Shown here piece after piece: positions 22,532 to 30,254 of a stretch of 64,000 nt of DNA. Below the pieces are notes generated by a model. The model ran no database searches, had not been told where the DNA came from, and worked only from the letters and a program-made list of their open reading frames with translations. Source of the DNA: Candidatus Saccharimonadota bacterium (GTDB lineage Bacteria; Patescibacteriota; Saccharimonadia; Saccharimonadales; Saccharimonadaceae). The stretch is taken from assembly GCA_017545505.1 (NCBI GenBank), contig JAFWNB010000001.1:39706-103705 (forward strand), read 5' to 3'. The translations under genes and the position numbers were made by a program. Every line of letters starts with the position of its first letter. The stretch's first letter is position 1.

Positions 22532-23206
22532 ATGTATTTATTACAAAAAGAAAATGTCAGAGGAGTCAGTGATCTTGATGCTGGTTTTTCTGGTGGTTTA
22601 GCTGGCTCCGGAGGTGGTATTCAGCCAGGAGTATTAATAGCCGTAGGAATTATTGCCCTAATTACGGCTATTTTGGTATTCATTTTTGTGATTCAAAGGA
22701 AAAAAAGTTTTAAGGGAAGATTTGCCAATTGGATAAAAGAATTTTTAAATTTTCGTTCAATTTTAGTCGCAGGAATTATTAAGATTCTATATGTGTTTCT
22801 TGCTGTTTTTCTAACAATAATGAGCATTATATTGATGTTTCAAGGAGAAGGCGACGAAGTACTGCCGATGATTTTGACTGGACTAGCTTCGTTGATTTTT
22901 GGCAATATTTTATTAAGGGTGATGCTGGAACTAACTATGGCCCTAATCGTGGTATGGGAAAACACTTCGGATATTAGATTATTACTAGTAAAAAGGGATG
23001 AGCTACTTAAAGGTGAGGATAATAAACTACCAGAAACGAAGGAATCTATAGATGAAAAACAACCAGAGGTAGAAGAACTGGCTATAGAAACATCAGTTGA
23101 GGCTGAGCGGCCAAACGTATCGCAGCAGCCCGAAGCAACGCAACCAGAATCACATCAACAACAAACTCCCGAGGCGCCCAATATGTCGCAGTCTCAAGCG
23201 GAATAA
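22532..23206 (+). CDS. DUF4282-like membrane protein with Gln/Pro-rich tail
   Basis: The 224-aa protein has a Gly-rich N-terminus, a first membrane helix (about residues 33-55), then a DUF4282-like region with two helices (FLNFRSILVAGIIKILYVFLAVFLTIMSIIL and GLASLIFGNILLRVMLELTMALIVV) ending in ENTSDIRLLL. The last 60 residues are acidic, Pro/Gln-rich and probably disordered. AAAGGA precedes the ATG, and two -10-like boxes (TACAAT, TATAAT) lie upstream at about 22491-22505. A terminator follows. The function of DUF4282 proteins is unknown. Confidence 0.72.
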   Translation: MYLLQKENVRGVSDLDAGFSGGLAGSGGGIQPGVLIAVGIIALITAILVFIFVIQRKKSFKGRFANWIKEFLNFRSILVAGIIKILYVFLAVFLTIMSIILMFQGEGDEVLPMILTGLASLIFGNILLRVMLELTMALIVVWENTSDIRLLLVKRDELLKGEDNKLPETKESIDEKQPEVEELAIETSVEAERPNVSQQPEATQPESHQQQTPEAPNMSQSQAE

Positions 23207-23209
23207 TCA

Positions 23210-23243
23210 AAATACCCTCTTTTTAAAAGGAGGGTATTTTTTA
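23210..23243 (+). terminator. Terminator after the DUF4282-like gene
   Basis: AAAATACCCTC and GGAGGGTATTTTTT pair around a short AT-rich loop. Confidence 0.85.
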
Positions 23244-23258
23244 TTGATTGTCACAATT

Positions 23259-23348
23259 GTTATTTGGTACACCGGGAGGGATTAATAATCCCCGTCCGGT
23301 ATTTCAAATAACAAAAAAATAAGAGTAAACTCTTATTTTTCCGTTATT
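23259..23348 (-). repeat. Palindromic tail of tRNA-Arg(TCG)
   Basis: After the CCA end a perfect 12-bp hairpin (23315-23326/23329-23340), extended by AAATAAC/GTTATTT. It is followed by a mutated inverted copy of the tRNA 3' end, then an exact 25-nt direct copy (23259-23283 equals 23343-23367). The two copies fold as a CCA-ended minihelix with a 7-bp acceptor-like stem (ATACCGG/CCGGTGT). Confidence 0.85.
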
Positions 23349-23425
23349 TGGTACACCGGGAGGGATTCGAACCCACGACCCCTTGTTCCGAAGACAAGTG
23401 CTCTAATCCACTGAGCTACCGGTGC
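23349..23425 (-). tRNA. tRNA-Arg(TCG)
   Basis: Acceptor GCACCGG/CCGGTGT, D arm GCTC..GAGC, anticodon stem CTTGT/ACAAG with loop CTTCGGA (TCG), T arm GTGGG-TTCGAAT-CCCTC, encoded ACCA. Confidence 0.94.
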
Positions 23426-23502
23426 ATGGTATTATTATAGCATTTTTTTAGAGATAGGGGTAGGGGGTTGAAGTTTGGTGCGGTTTATGGTAAGAGAGGC
23501 GC

Positions 23503-25005
23503 ATGCTAAAAGCGCTTTTTAAAGATATTCATGGGTCGTGGATAGTGGCGAGTTTTTGTGTTGGAGTAGTGGCGGGTATGGTGATAGGACTAATTTGGCG
23601 AGTGAAGTTTTTTGATTCGCCGATATGGATTATTGTGTGTAGCCTATTGTTAATAATAATACTTTTTAAATCTAAATTAGCGTTTGTATTGTTGGCTTTA
23701 ATGTCAGGGGTGGTTTTGGCATTTTTTAGAATTTCGGTAGAGTTTATCAGTGAGGATTATGTAAGACAGTTTGAGGGGCAGATGGTAGTGATAACTGGAA
23801 CGATTGACGGCGATCCGGAAACGGACGAGCAGGGGACCAAACTTAAACTTACAAATTTGGGGTTTGGTGAAGAGAAGTTTGAGGTAAGAGGGAGTATTTA
23901 TATTTCGCTTGGGAAAAATGAGAGTTTGAAGCGGAGTGATTTAGTGACGCTGAGTGGAAAGCTAGAGAGTGGATTTGGGACTTTCGTGGGATATATGTAT
24001 AAGCCTGTAGTTTTGGAGATTCGGCGTCCTGAGCCGGGCGATTTAATACTGAAAATTCGTAATTGGTTTGCGAGGCGTATTGCTAGTCTAATCCCTGAAC
24101 CAGAAAACAAGCTAGGTCTATCATATTTGCTTGGTATGAAAGCTGGGTTACCAGATGATTTATCAGAAAATCTACGCTTGGTGGGCTTGGTGCATATTGT
24201 GGTGGCGAGTGGGGCTCATCTTTCTATTTTGGTTGAAATCGCTCGAAAAATCTTTGGAAAAATTTCACGATTTTCGGGACTTTTGTTTTCGGTATTATTT
24301 ATTTTATTTTTTATGATTATGGTGGGGTTTACGCCGTCGATACTGCGTGCGGGGGTGATGTCGATTTTGACGCTTTTGGCATGGTATGTAGGGCGGAAAT
24401 TTGCGCCGTGGCGGATTATTTTGCTTGTAGCGGCTTTTACTTTGATGCTTAATCCGATGTTTTTTATAAATCTTGGTTGGCTTTTGTCATTTGCGAGTTA
24501 TGCGGGGATAATGATTTTGGGGCCACAACTGAATAAATTTTTTTATGGAGATAGAAAACCTGGGTTTTTGGGAAGTACAATTATTACGACCATATCGGCT
24601 ACCTTAATGACTTTGCCGATTATTTTGTATTATTACGGGATGATTTCGATAATTTCTCTCGTGGCGAATCTTCTGATTTTGCCAACATTATCTTATGCGA
24701 TGGGGTTGGTGTTTTTGACTGGCGTGGTGTTTGGTATTCCGGGTATTGAAACTCTTGTCTCGTTTTTAGCAACAAAACTCTTGGATTTTCATATTTTTGT
24801 GGTGGGGAGTTTTGCTGAAATGAGAAGCTTTTTGATAACGATTGAGCCTTATAATGGCTGGGTGTTTTTGATCTATGTTTTTATTGCAATTGGACTATTT
24901 CATCTAAAAATGGTAGAATTAAAACAAGCGAAAAATAAATTTAAGCGGGAGAAAATATGTCTGGACATAGTAAATGGGCAACGACCAAAAGGCAAAAAGC
25001 GGTAG
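23503..25005 (+). CDS. comEC: ComEC/Rec2-family DNA uptake channel protein
   Basis: The 500-aa polytopic membrane protein matches the ComEC competence domain: an N-terminal helix pair, an OB-like soluble segment (VVITGTIDGDPETDEQGTKLKLTNL) and the core LGLSYLLGMKAGLPDDLSENLRLVGLVHIVVASGAHLSIL followed by at least six helices, including GFTPSILRAGVMS. ComEC passes single-stranded DNA through the membrane during natural transformation. The C-terminal metallo-beta-lactamase nuclease domain of long ComEC proteins is absent. Its last 49 bp overlap the yebC start. With comM and the pilin gene in this window, a DNA uptake system is plausible. Confidence 0.88.
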   Translation: MLKALFKDIHGSWIVASFCVGVVAGMVIGLIWRVKFFDSPIWIIVCSLLLIIILFKSKLAFVLLALMSGVVLAFFRISVEFISEDYVRQFEGQMVVITGTIDGDPETDEQGTKLKLTNLGFGEEKFEVRGSIYISLGKNESLKRSDLVTLSGKLESGFGTFVGYMYKPVVLEIRRPEPGDLILKIRNWFARRIASLIPEPENKLGLSYLLGMKAGLPDDLSENLRLVGLVHIVVASGAHLSILVEIARKIFGKISRFSGLLFSVLFILFFMIMVGFTPSILRAGVMSILTLLAWYVGRKFAPWRIILLVAAFTLMLNPMFFINLGWLLSFASYAGIMILGPQLNKFFYGDRKPGFLGSTIITTISATLMTLPIILYYYGMISIISLVANLLILPTLSYAMGLVFLTGVVFGIPGIETLVSFLATKLLDFHIFVVGSFAEMRSFLITIEPYNGWVFLIYVFIAIGLFHLKMVELKQAKNKFKREKICLDIVNGQRPKGKKR

Positions 25006-25658
25006 TAGATGCTAAGAGAGGTGCACTTTTTACTAAGATCGGGAATCAGATTGCAATTGCAGCCAGAGGTGGTACGGACCCGGCAATGAATCCGAGTCTC
25101 GCGATGGTTTTAGAAAAGGCGCGACACGCTAATATGCCGAAAGTCAATATTGAACGGGCAATTGCGAGAGCGGCTGATAAATCGGCGGCAGCACTAATTG
25201 AAGAAACATATGAGGCATATGGGCCTGGTGGTGTAGGAATAGTAATTGAAGTTGCTACGGATAATAAAAACCGAACTTTGCCCGAGGTGAGGCATACTTT
25301 AGACAAAAATGGTGGGCGAATGGCAGATGCTGGGAGTGTAATGTTTCAATTTACTCGCAAGGGCGTAATTGAAGTGAGCGAAAAAGGCGAGGACGCTTTG
25401 ATGGCGGCCTTGGAGGCTGGAGCCGAAGACGCTACTGAGGAAGATGAGGGAATTGTGATTTATACAAGTGCTTCGGATTTGATGAAAGTAAAGAAAGCGC
25501 TTGATGAAGCTGGAATGACAGTGACGAGTGCAGAGCAGCAATATGTGCCGACAAGTTATGTGCCAATTGAAGGCGAGAATGCTGAAAAATTAGAAAAACT
25601 GCTTGAAGCAGTTGACGATTTAGACGACGTGACGAATGTCTATACTAATGCGGAATAA
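24957..25658 (+). CDS. yebC: YebC/PmpR-family protein
   Basis: The 233-aa protein has the family start MSGHSKWATTKRQKAVVDAKRGALFTKI, the middle YEAYGPGGVGIVIEVATDNKNRT and GSVMFQFTRKG, at near-usual length (about 240 aa). Members were described as transcription regulators and more recently as translation factors that relieve ribosome stalling. The start lies within the 3' end of comEC (49-bp overlap), so the two are translationally linked. The 3' end overlaps the converging prmC gene by 14 bp. Confidence 0.95.
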   Translation: MSGHSKWATTKRQKAVVDAKRGALFTKIGNQIAIAARGGTDPAMNPSLAMVLEKARHANMPKVNIERAIARAADKSAAALIEETYEAYGPGGVGIVIEVATDNKNRTLPEVRHTLDKNGGRMADAGSVMFQFTRKGVIEVSEKGEDALMAALEAGAEDATEEDEGIVIYTSASDLMKVKKALDEAGMTVTSAEQQYVPTSYVPIEGENAEKLEKLLEAVDDLDDVTNVYTNAE

Positions 25659-26292
25659 AAGACAGGATAAAACCACGGGTATTTTGATGACAAAAACCGT
25701 GGTTTTTTGCGTAATCTATAATTGCTTGGTGCTGGCAAGGGTCAGCTTCTAAGATTAGATATTTTGGTTTTTTGAATTCTAGTTGATTAATTAGCTCTTT
25801 AATAAGGGCGAGGCCATGATCGTCTGCGAAGAGGGCAAGGCTGGGTTCTTGGCTTAAAGAGTCAAGATCTAGCCAATCCCAAGTCTTATCTACATAAGGA
25901 AGGTTTGCTACAATTACGTCAAAACTCTGATTGATATTTTCTAGGAGGTTGGAATGAATGAAATTTATGTTAGCGTTAAATTTTTCGGCATTTTTGGTGG
26001 CCACTCTGAGAGCTTTTTCGGAGATATCGGACGCGGTAACTTTGGCGTTTTTTAATTCTTCTTTAATAGTGATTGCAATACATCCGGAACCGGTACCAAC
26101 ATCTAACAAAGAAAAATCGGACTTTAGCTTGGGTTTTTCGGCTTTGATGCCGGGTAAGAATGGTTTTCCAGCTAGAGATAGAACTGTATCAATTAATTGT
26201 TCAGTTTCGGGGCGGGGAATTAAAACATCGGGCGTAATCAAAAAATTACGGCCATAAAAATCTATAAACTTATTTTTTGAGTTCGCGTTCAT
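25645..26292 (-). CDS. prmC: Release-factor glutamine methyltransferase PrmC, N-terminally short
   Basis: PrmC methylates the GGQ glutamine of release factors. The 215-aa protein has the methyltransferase core: [25 protein letters not shown]-binding [16 protein letters not shown] and the catalytic VANLPYVD (NLPY in place of the usual NPPY). The start at 26292 ([14 protein letters not shown]) leaves only about 20 residues before the catalytic domain, so the N-terminal helical domain of about 75 aa that contacts release factors is missing; a longer in-frame reading into prfA gives no PrmC-like sequence. It overlaps prfA by 23 bp, the standard prfA-prmC pairing. Confidence 0.88.
   Translation of the reverse strand: MNANSKNKFIDFYGRNFLITPDVLIPRPETEQLIDTVLSLAGKPFLPGIKAEKPKLKSDFSLLDVGTGSGCIAITIKEELKNAKVTASDISEKALRVATKNAEKFNANINFIHSNLLENINQSFDVIVANLPYVDKTWDWLDLDSLSQEPSLALFADDHGLALIKELINQLEFKKPKYLILEADPCQHQAIIDYAKNHGFCHQNTRGFILSFIPH
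25673..25710 (+). terminator. Terminator of yebC lying within the prmC 3' end
   Basis: AAAACCACGG and CCGTGGTTTTTT pair around a 17-nt loop. On the minus strand the same DNA codes for the last residues of PrmC. Confidence 0.7.
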
Positions 26293-27307
26293 TTTTGATG
26301 AGTTCGGTAATAATATCGTCGATATCGCCGTCCATAACAGCATTGATATTGCTGCGAGAATAGTGAATGCGGTGATCGGTGACGCGGTCTTGAGGGAAGT
26401 TGTAAGTGCGGATTTTTTCGGAGCGATCACCGGTGCCGATTAGGGATTTGCGGGCTTCAGAGGCGGATTTTAGCTCCTCTTCTTTCTTTTTTTCTAAGAG
26501 GCGAGAACGGAGAATATTCATGGCTTTGATGCGGTTTTGCTGTTGGGAGCGTTCGTCCTGCATGGCAACTACTATGCCGGTAGGAAGATGAGTGATGCGG
26601 ACGGCGGAATCAGTAGTGTTGACACCTTGGCCACCGTGACCGCCGGAACGGTAGATGTCAATGCGGAGGTCTTCGGGGTTGATTTCAAGATCTTTTTCGG
26701 CGGCTTCGGGGAGAACGGCGACTGTGACGGTAGAGGTGTGGATGCGACCTTGGGATTCGGTAACTGGGACGCGTTGGACGCGATGAACACCGCCTTCGAA
26801 TTTGAGCTTACCATAGGGCTCTTCGCCAGTGAGTTTAAAGATAATTTCTTTCATGCCGCCGGCTTCGTTTTCGTTTTTGGAAATAAGCTCGGATTTAAGG
26901 TTATGTGTTTCGGCATATTTTTGATAAAGACGGTAGAGTTCTGCGGCAAAGAGACTTGCTTCGTCGCCACCGGCACCGGCGCGGATTTCAATGATGGCTG
27001 GTTTGTCATCTTCGGGGTCGTGGGGAATTAGAAGTTCTTTTAGTTTTGCGGTAGTAGAGTCTAGTTCGGTTTTAATATGACTTATATCATCTTTAGCTAT
27101 TTCACCTAAATCTGGATCATTTATTAGGGATTCAGCCTCTTTAAGGTTAGATTTTAGTTGAGTAATTTTTTGATTTAAAGCGATGATTTCTCTTAGAGTG
27201 TTGGCGCGCTTGTTTTTGGCAGGAAAATCGGGGCTACTGTAGGCGTTAGGTTCGGCGAGGAAATTTTCAATCGTCTCGAGCTCTTGTTTATATTCATCTA
27301 AATTCAT
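26270..27307 (-). CDS. prfA: Peptide chain release factor 1
   Basis: RF1 releases peptides at UAA and UAG. The 345-aa protein has the domain order expected: N-terminal coiled coil ([17 protein letters not shown]), [24 protein letters not shown], the codon recognition region near [22 protein letters not shown] (PVT in the anticodon-tripeptide position, the RF1 type) and the catalytic [17 protein letters not shown] with GGQ. The start at 27307 is supported by TATAAT at 27314-27319 lying exactly 6 nt upstream, so the transcript should be leaderless. RF1 identity fits standard-code use. Confidence 0.96.
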   Translation of the reverse strand: MNLDEYKQELETIENFLAEPNAYSSPDFPAKNKRANTLREIIALNQKITQLKSNLKEAESLINDPDLGEIAKDDISHIKTELDSTTAKLKELLIPHDPEDDKPAIIEIRAGAGGDEASLFAAELYRLYQKYAETHNLKSELISKNENEAGGMKEIIFKLTGEEPYGKLKFEGGVHRVQRVPVTESQGRIHTSTVTVAVLPEAAEKDLEINPEDLRIDIYRSGGHGGQGVNTTDSAVRITHLPTGIVVAMQDERSQQQNRIKAMNILRSRLLEKKKEEELKSASEARKSLIGTGDRSEKIRTYNFPQDRVTDHRIHYSRSNINAVMDGDIDDIITELIKNERELKK

Positions 27308-27313
27308 GGTATA

Positions 27314-27319
27314 ATTATA
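27314..27319 (-). promoter_or_regulatory. -10 box of prfA (leaderless)
   Basis: Minus-strand TATAAT, six bases before the ATG at 27307. The divergent tRNA-Val begins 9 bp to the right. Confidence 0.6.
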
Positions 27320-27327
27320 CCACATTT

Positions 27328-27404
27328 GGGGATTTAGCTCAGTTGGCTAGAGCGTACGATTCACATTCGTAAGGTCACAGGTTCAAGCCCTGTAATCCCC
27401 ACCA
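27328..27404 (+). tRNA. tRNA-Val(CAC)
   Basis: Acceptor GGGGATT/AATCCCC, D arm GCTC..GAGC, anticodon stem TACGA/TCGTA with loop TTCACAT (CAC), T arm ACAGG-TTCAAGC-CCTGT, encoded ACCA. No duplicated tail follows. Confidence 0.94.
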
Positions 27405-27432
27405 CGCCAAAATGGCTCTGATTTTATAGTAT

Positions 27433-27461
27433 TGATTTTTTTTGTAAAATAGTGTATAATG
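27433..27461 (+). promoter_or_regulatory. Promoter of the small gene at 27517
   Basis: TTGATT (27433-27438), 17-bp spacer, TATAAT (27456-27461). Confidence 0.7.
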
Positions 27462-27516
27462 TGTGTATTATATGCTTCTTATGGCTTATATGTATTTTAT
27501 GAAAGAGGGGTTAACC

Positions 27517-27756
27517 ATGATGAATGAAACTAGAGAGATGACGTCGCTTGATATCTACGATATAAATCGGCGTGCTAAGCGTGTTATGTTAAATTGTAAG
27601 GCTCTTGAACACATGTTATCAAAAATGATTCAGGCGTCTGAAGGCGAAGAAGATCAAAATGGATTAGGAGGTTTGTTTAAGGAAATTAGCCGTAAGCATG
27701 CTGAATGTAGTGCTGATTTAAGGGCAATTTCGCGTCTGATAGTCGGTAATAAATAG
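27517..27756 (+). CDS. Small hypothetical protein
   Basis: A 79-aa cytoplasmic, mostly helical protein (MMNETREMTSLDIYDINRRA start). I do not recognise it. The start at 27517 is preferred over upstream ATGs because AAAGAGGGG lies just before it and the upstream codons overlap the promoter. A terminator follows at once, so it is a single-gene unit placed between tRNA-Val and an orphan 743-aa gene. The sequence KRVMLNCKALEHMLSKMI suggests an amphipathic helix; nothing indicates export. Confidence 0.6.
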   Translation: MMNETREMTSLDIYDINRRAKRVMLNCKALEHMLSKMIQASEGEEDQNGLGGLFKEISRKHAECSADLRAISRLIVGNK

Positions 27757-27767
27757 TTAACTTCATG

Positions 27768-27794
27768 TATCCTCCTGAAAAGGGGGATTTTTTG
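27768..27794 (+). terminator. Terminator after the small gene
   Basis: ATCCTCC-TGAAAA-GGGGGAT followed by TTTTTT. Confidence 0.8.
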
Positions 27795-27865
27795 ATTCAT
27801 ATTGACGAGCTAGATAATATAATGGTATTATTAAAACATAAGAATAATAAGGAGTAATACTAGCT

Positions 27866-30097
27866 ATGGATAGTGCTTTTGAAACCGTGCCTTTTTATGA
27901 ACAATCGGATGAAAATAATAGAAGTATGGCTGAAGTAGCCCCACAGCCTGGTGAAGATGAAAAGGCTTTTACTGCACGGGCCAATGAAGAATTATTAGAA
28001 CAATATCCTGATTCTAGTAAAGATGATAGAAAGAAGATGGCAAGGAAAATCATCGACGTTCAAAATTGGCAAATGGATCCAATGTCTGATGAAAAGCAGA
28101 GAGGACACGAGGCTATAACGGATGAAGGGTATCGCGAGAAGATTGTTGGTATTCGAGAAAAATATAAGGCAAGTAATAATGCTATTAAAGTATTGCGTAG
28201 TGAAGGTATTTTGACTAATGAGGAAGCTCAGGAAAAACAGTACGAAAATAGGGCTAGATATTTGGATAGTCGTAGAAGTGCTTTTGATCAGTATGATAGG
28301 GAATATCATAAGAAAACAGAGGTAGATTTGCCAACTGTGGAGGATGTAGATAGATTCCGAAAACAAGAAATGGAAGAGCTAAATAAACAACACGAAGAAA
28401 TGGTTAATTATGAAGCTAGGCGTTTGGGTGTTGATAGTCTTTTAGATTCTGGTTTGGTTTCTAGGTTAGCTAGAGGTGAATTTAGCAGTGAGGTTTCTGG
28501 GGACGATTTGGAAGAAACAGTCAAGAATGGTTTAGAGGATGGCGGTGAAGTACTCAATATTAATGAAACAGAGAGGTTCATTCATCGGCTATGGCAACCG
28601 GAGTTGAAAGTCATAAAGCGTAATTCTGTAATGCGCGCTATTGCGGAGCCCGTGCGTTCTAAAAATGTAATTGATGAAGATGGGACGTCTTATGACGAAA
28701 GTCGCTTTATTTTACCTATTAATAATCAAGAATTTGTTGGATATGTGAGAGAAAACCTAAACGATGAAGATGATCTATTGGCAATGTGTGCAGGTTTGTC
28801 TAGAGTGCTTGAATATGGAACAAGAAATGAAGCTATTGAACGCGCCCAGTGGTTTTATGATTTAGTGGATGATGCGAGTGATCTCGATACAGATAGTATT
28901 TTGTCTATGGTCGAAGCGCTTAGTATTAAGTTCGGTACCAGAGGAGATAGAAAGTGGAATGAAAGATTTAATGAGTTTGTTGAGAAAATTGTTTGGGATA
29001 GGGGGAAAAAAGAAGAGACAAACGAAGAGATTGATTATGAAGATGAAGATAGAAATAATGCTATTCAACTAAGGGATGATTTGCTAAAAAGACTTGCGGA
29101 ATTAAATATAAAATATAAACACATTGGGAATCCTAGGAATAAAAATAGGGAAAGGGCAAGTAAGGATGGTGAAGCTAGTAATTCGAGGGTCGATGAAATT
29201 ATACGATTGGCTCGTGAAATTGTGAATCTGTATCGTAATTTACAGCATATTGAGGGAACACAACAAATCATTGATTCCATAAATGATGATGTTGATTTTT
29301 CAGGGTTAGGAGTGGTGGTCCATGAGCCTACGTATTTAGATGGGGCGTGGGCGACTGACCGTTGTAGGGTTTCGGCATTTAGAGTTGAATCTCCGCTGAG
29401 TGTTGGTGAAATATGGTGTTTTATTTGTGAGGGGACCTTGAGCACTGAACAGAATATTTATTATGGAACAGCTAAATCTTTAGAAGATATCGAGAAACTA
29501 TTTAAGGGTGATTATTATAGAAGATCTGATAAAAGTCCAAATATAAAAGACATGGGTATTTCTCGTATTAGGCATGGTTGGATGCCAAAAAATATGAGAG
29601 AAAATATGAAGAGGGGATGGAAGAGTACTGATATAGATAGGCTTGCGAGTGAGGATGCTTATGAAAAAATTGCAAGTTATTTCTATGACATTATTAATGA
29701 TTCCCGCGATCCAAAACCTATTGTTTTGCCCAAAAAAATGGATAGTACGGAAGAAGTAGCAAACGCGGTGGGAACGGCAGATAATGAAGAAGTAATTATT
29801 GAAGAATCAGAGCCACAGACGGGCGAAGAGAATATAACTGTAGACAACGAAAGGGTTGAAAGTAAAGCTAAAGCCCAAATGTCAGATAAAGAGTTATTTA
29901 AGGAGATACAAGAGGATGATTTCTTAAATAAGCGGACTCGTGTATGGATAAAGGACAGGAATAATAATTTAAAAGAATTATCTCGTACGCCTAGGAAAAT
30001 TTTAGAACAAGTTATGTCTGAATCTGAACTTAGGAGACTCGCGCAAATACTTGATGAAAATGGGCGTGAGCATCCAAAATGGTTTGATGGCGAATAG
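27866..30097 (+). CDS. Large unrecognised cytoplasmic protein
   Basis: A 743-aa acidic, strongly charged protein without signal peptide, membrane helix or cysteine-rich motif; I do not recognise any family. The N-terminal 200 residues are helical and coiled-coil-like (KKMARKIIDVQNWQMDP, RSAFDQYDREYHKKTEVD). A middle part has regular helices, a more globular part follows at about 460-580 (VVVHEPTYLDGAWATDRCRVSAFRV, GEIWCFICEGTLSTEQNIYYG), then an acidic linker and a C-terminal helical tail. GGAG precedes the ATG. It stands alone between a terminator and the nrdD promoter. A lineage-specific protein is the simplest view. Confidence 0.75.
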   Translation: MDSAFETVPFYEQSDENNRSMAEVAPQPGEDEKAFTARANEELLEQYPDSSKDDRKKMARKIIDVQNWQMDPMSDEKQRGHEAITDEGYREKIVGIREKYKASNNAIKVLRSEGILTNEEAQEKQYENRARYLDSRRSAFDQYDREYHKKTEVDLPTVEDVDRFRKQEMEELNKQHEEMVNYEARRLGVDSLLDSGLVSRLARGEFSSEVSGDDLEETVKNGLEDGGEVLNINETERFIHRLWQPELKVIKRNSVMRAIAEPVRSKNVIDEDGTSYDESRFILPINNQEFVGYVRENLNDEDDLLAMCAGLSRVLEYGTRNEAIERAQWFYDLVDDASDLDTDSILSMVEALSIKFGTRGDRKWNERFNEFVEKIVWDRGKKEETNEEIDYEDEDRNNAIQLRDDLLKRLAELNIKYKHIGNPRNKNRERASKDGEASNSRVDEIIRLAREIVNLYRNLQHIEGTQQIIDSINDDVDFSGLGVVVHEPTYLDGAWATDRCRVSAFRVESPLSVGEIWCFICEGTLSTEQNIYYGTAKSLEDIEKLFKGDYYRRSDKSPNIKDMGISRIRHGWMPKNMRENMKRGWKSTDIDRLASEDAYEKIASYFYDIINDSRDPKPIVLPKKMDSTEEVANAVGTADNEEVIIEESEPQTGEENITVDNERVESKAKAQMSDKELFKEIQEDDFLNKRTRVWIKDRNNNLKELSRTPRKILEQVMSESELRRLAQILDENGREHPKWFDGE

Positions 30098-30163
30098 GGG
30101 TTTTGACAACAAGCGTTGTTTTAAATAGTGTTTTTGTTGATAATGATTTAAGCATAAAAAGTC

Positions 30164-30192
30164 TTGCAATTCCATATTTAGTGGTGTATATT
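30164..30192 (+). promoter_or_regulatory. nrdD promoter
   Basis: TTGCAA (30164-30169), 17-bp spacer, TATATT (30187-30192). An NrdR-box-like sequence overlaps the spacer and another lies around the transcription start. Confidence 0.65.
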
Positions 30193-30217
30193 AGATACTA
30201 AGCACTAAATATAGCGT
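30169..30217. promoter_or_regulatory. Pair of NrdR-box-like sites
   Basis: 30202-30217 (GCACTAAATATAGCGT) matches the NrdR consensus acaCwAtATaTwGtgt at about 13 of 16 positions; the inverted complement at 30169-30184 matches less well (about 10 of 16). Centres are 33 bp apart, about three helical turns, as for known tandem NrdR boxes. NrdR represses nucleotide reductase genes in response to ATP/dATP. Confidence 0.65.
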
Positions 30218-30254
30218 CATACATCAAAAATCAGAACAAAAGAAGGAGGTACTG

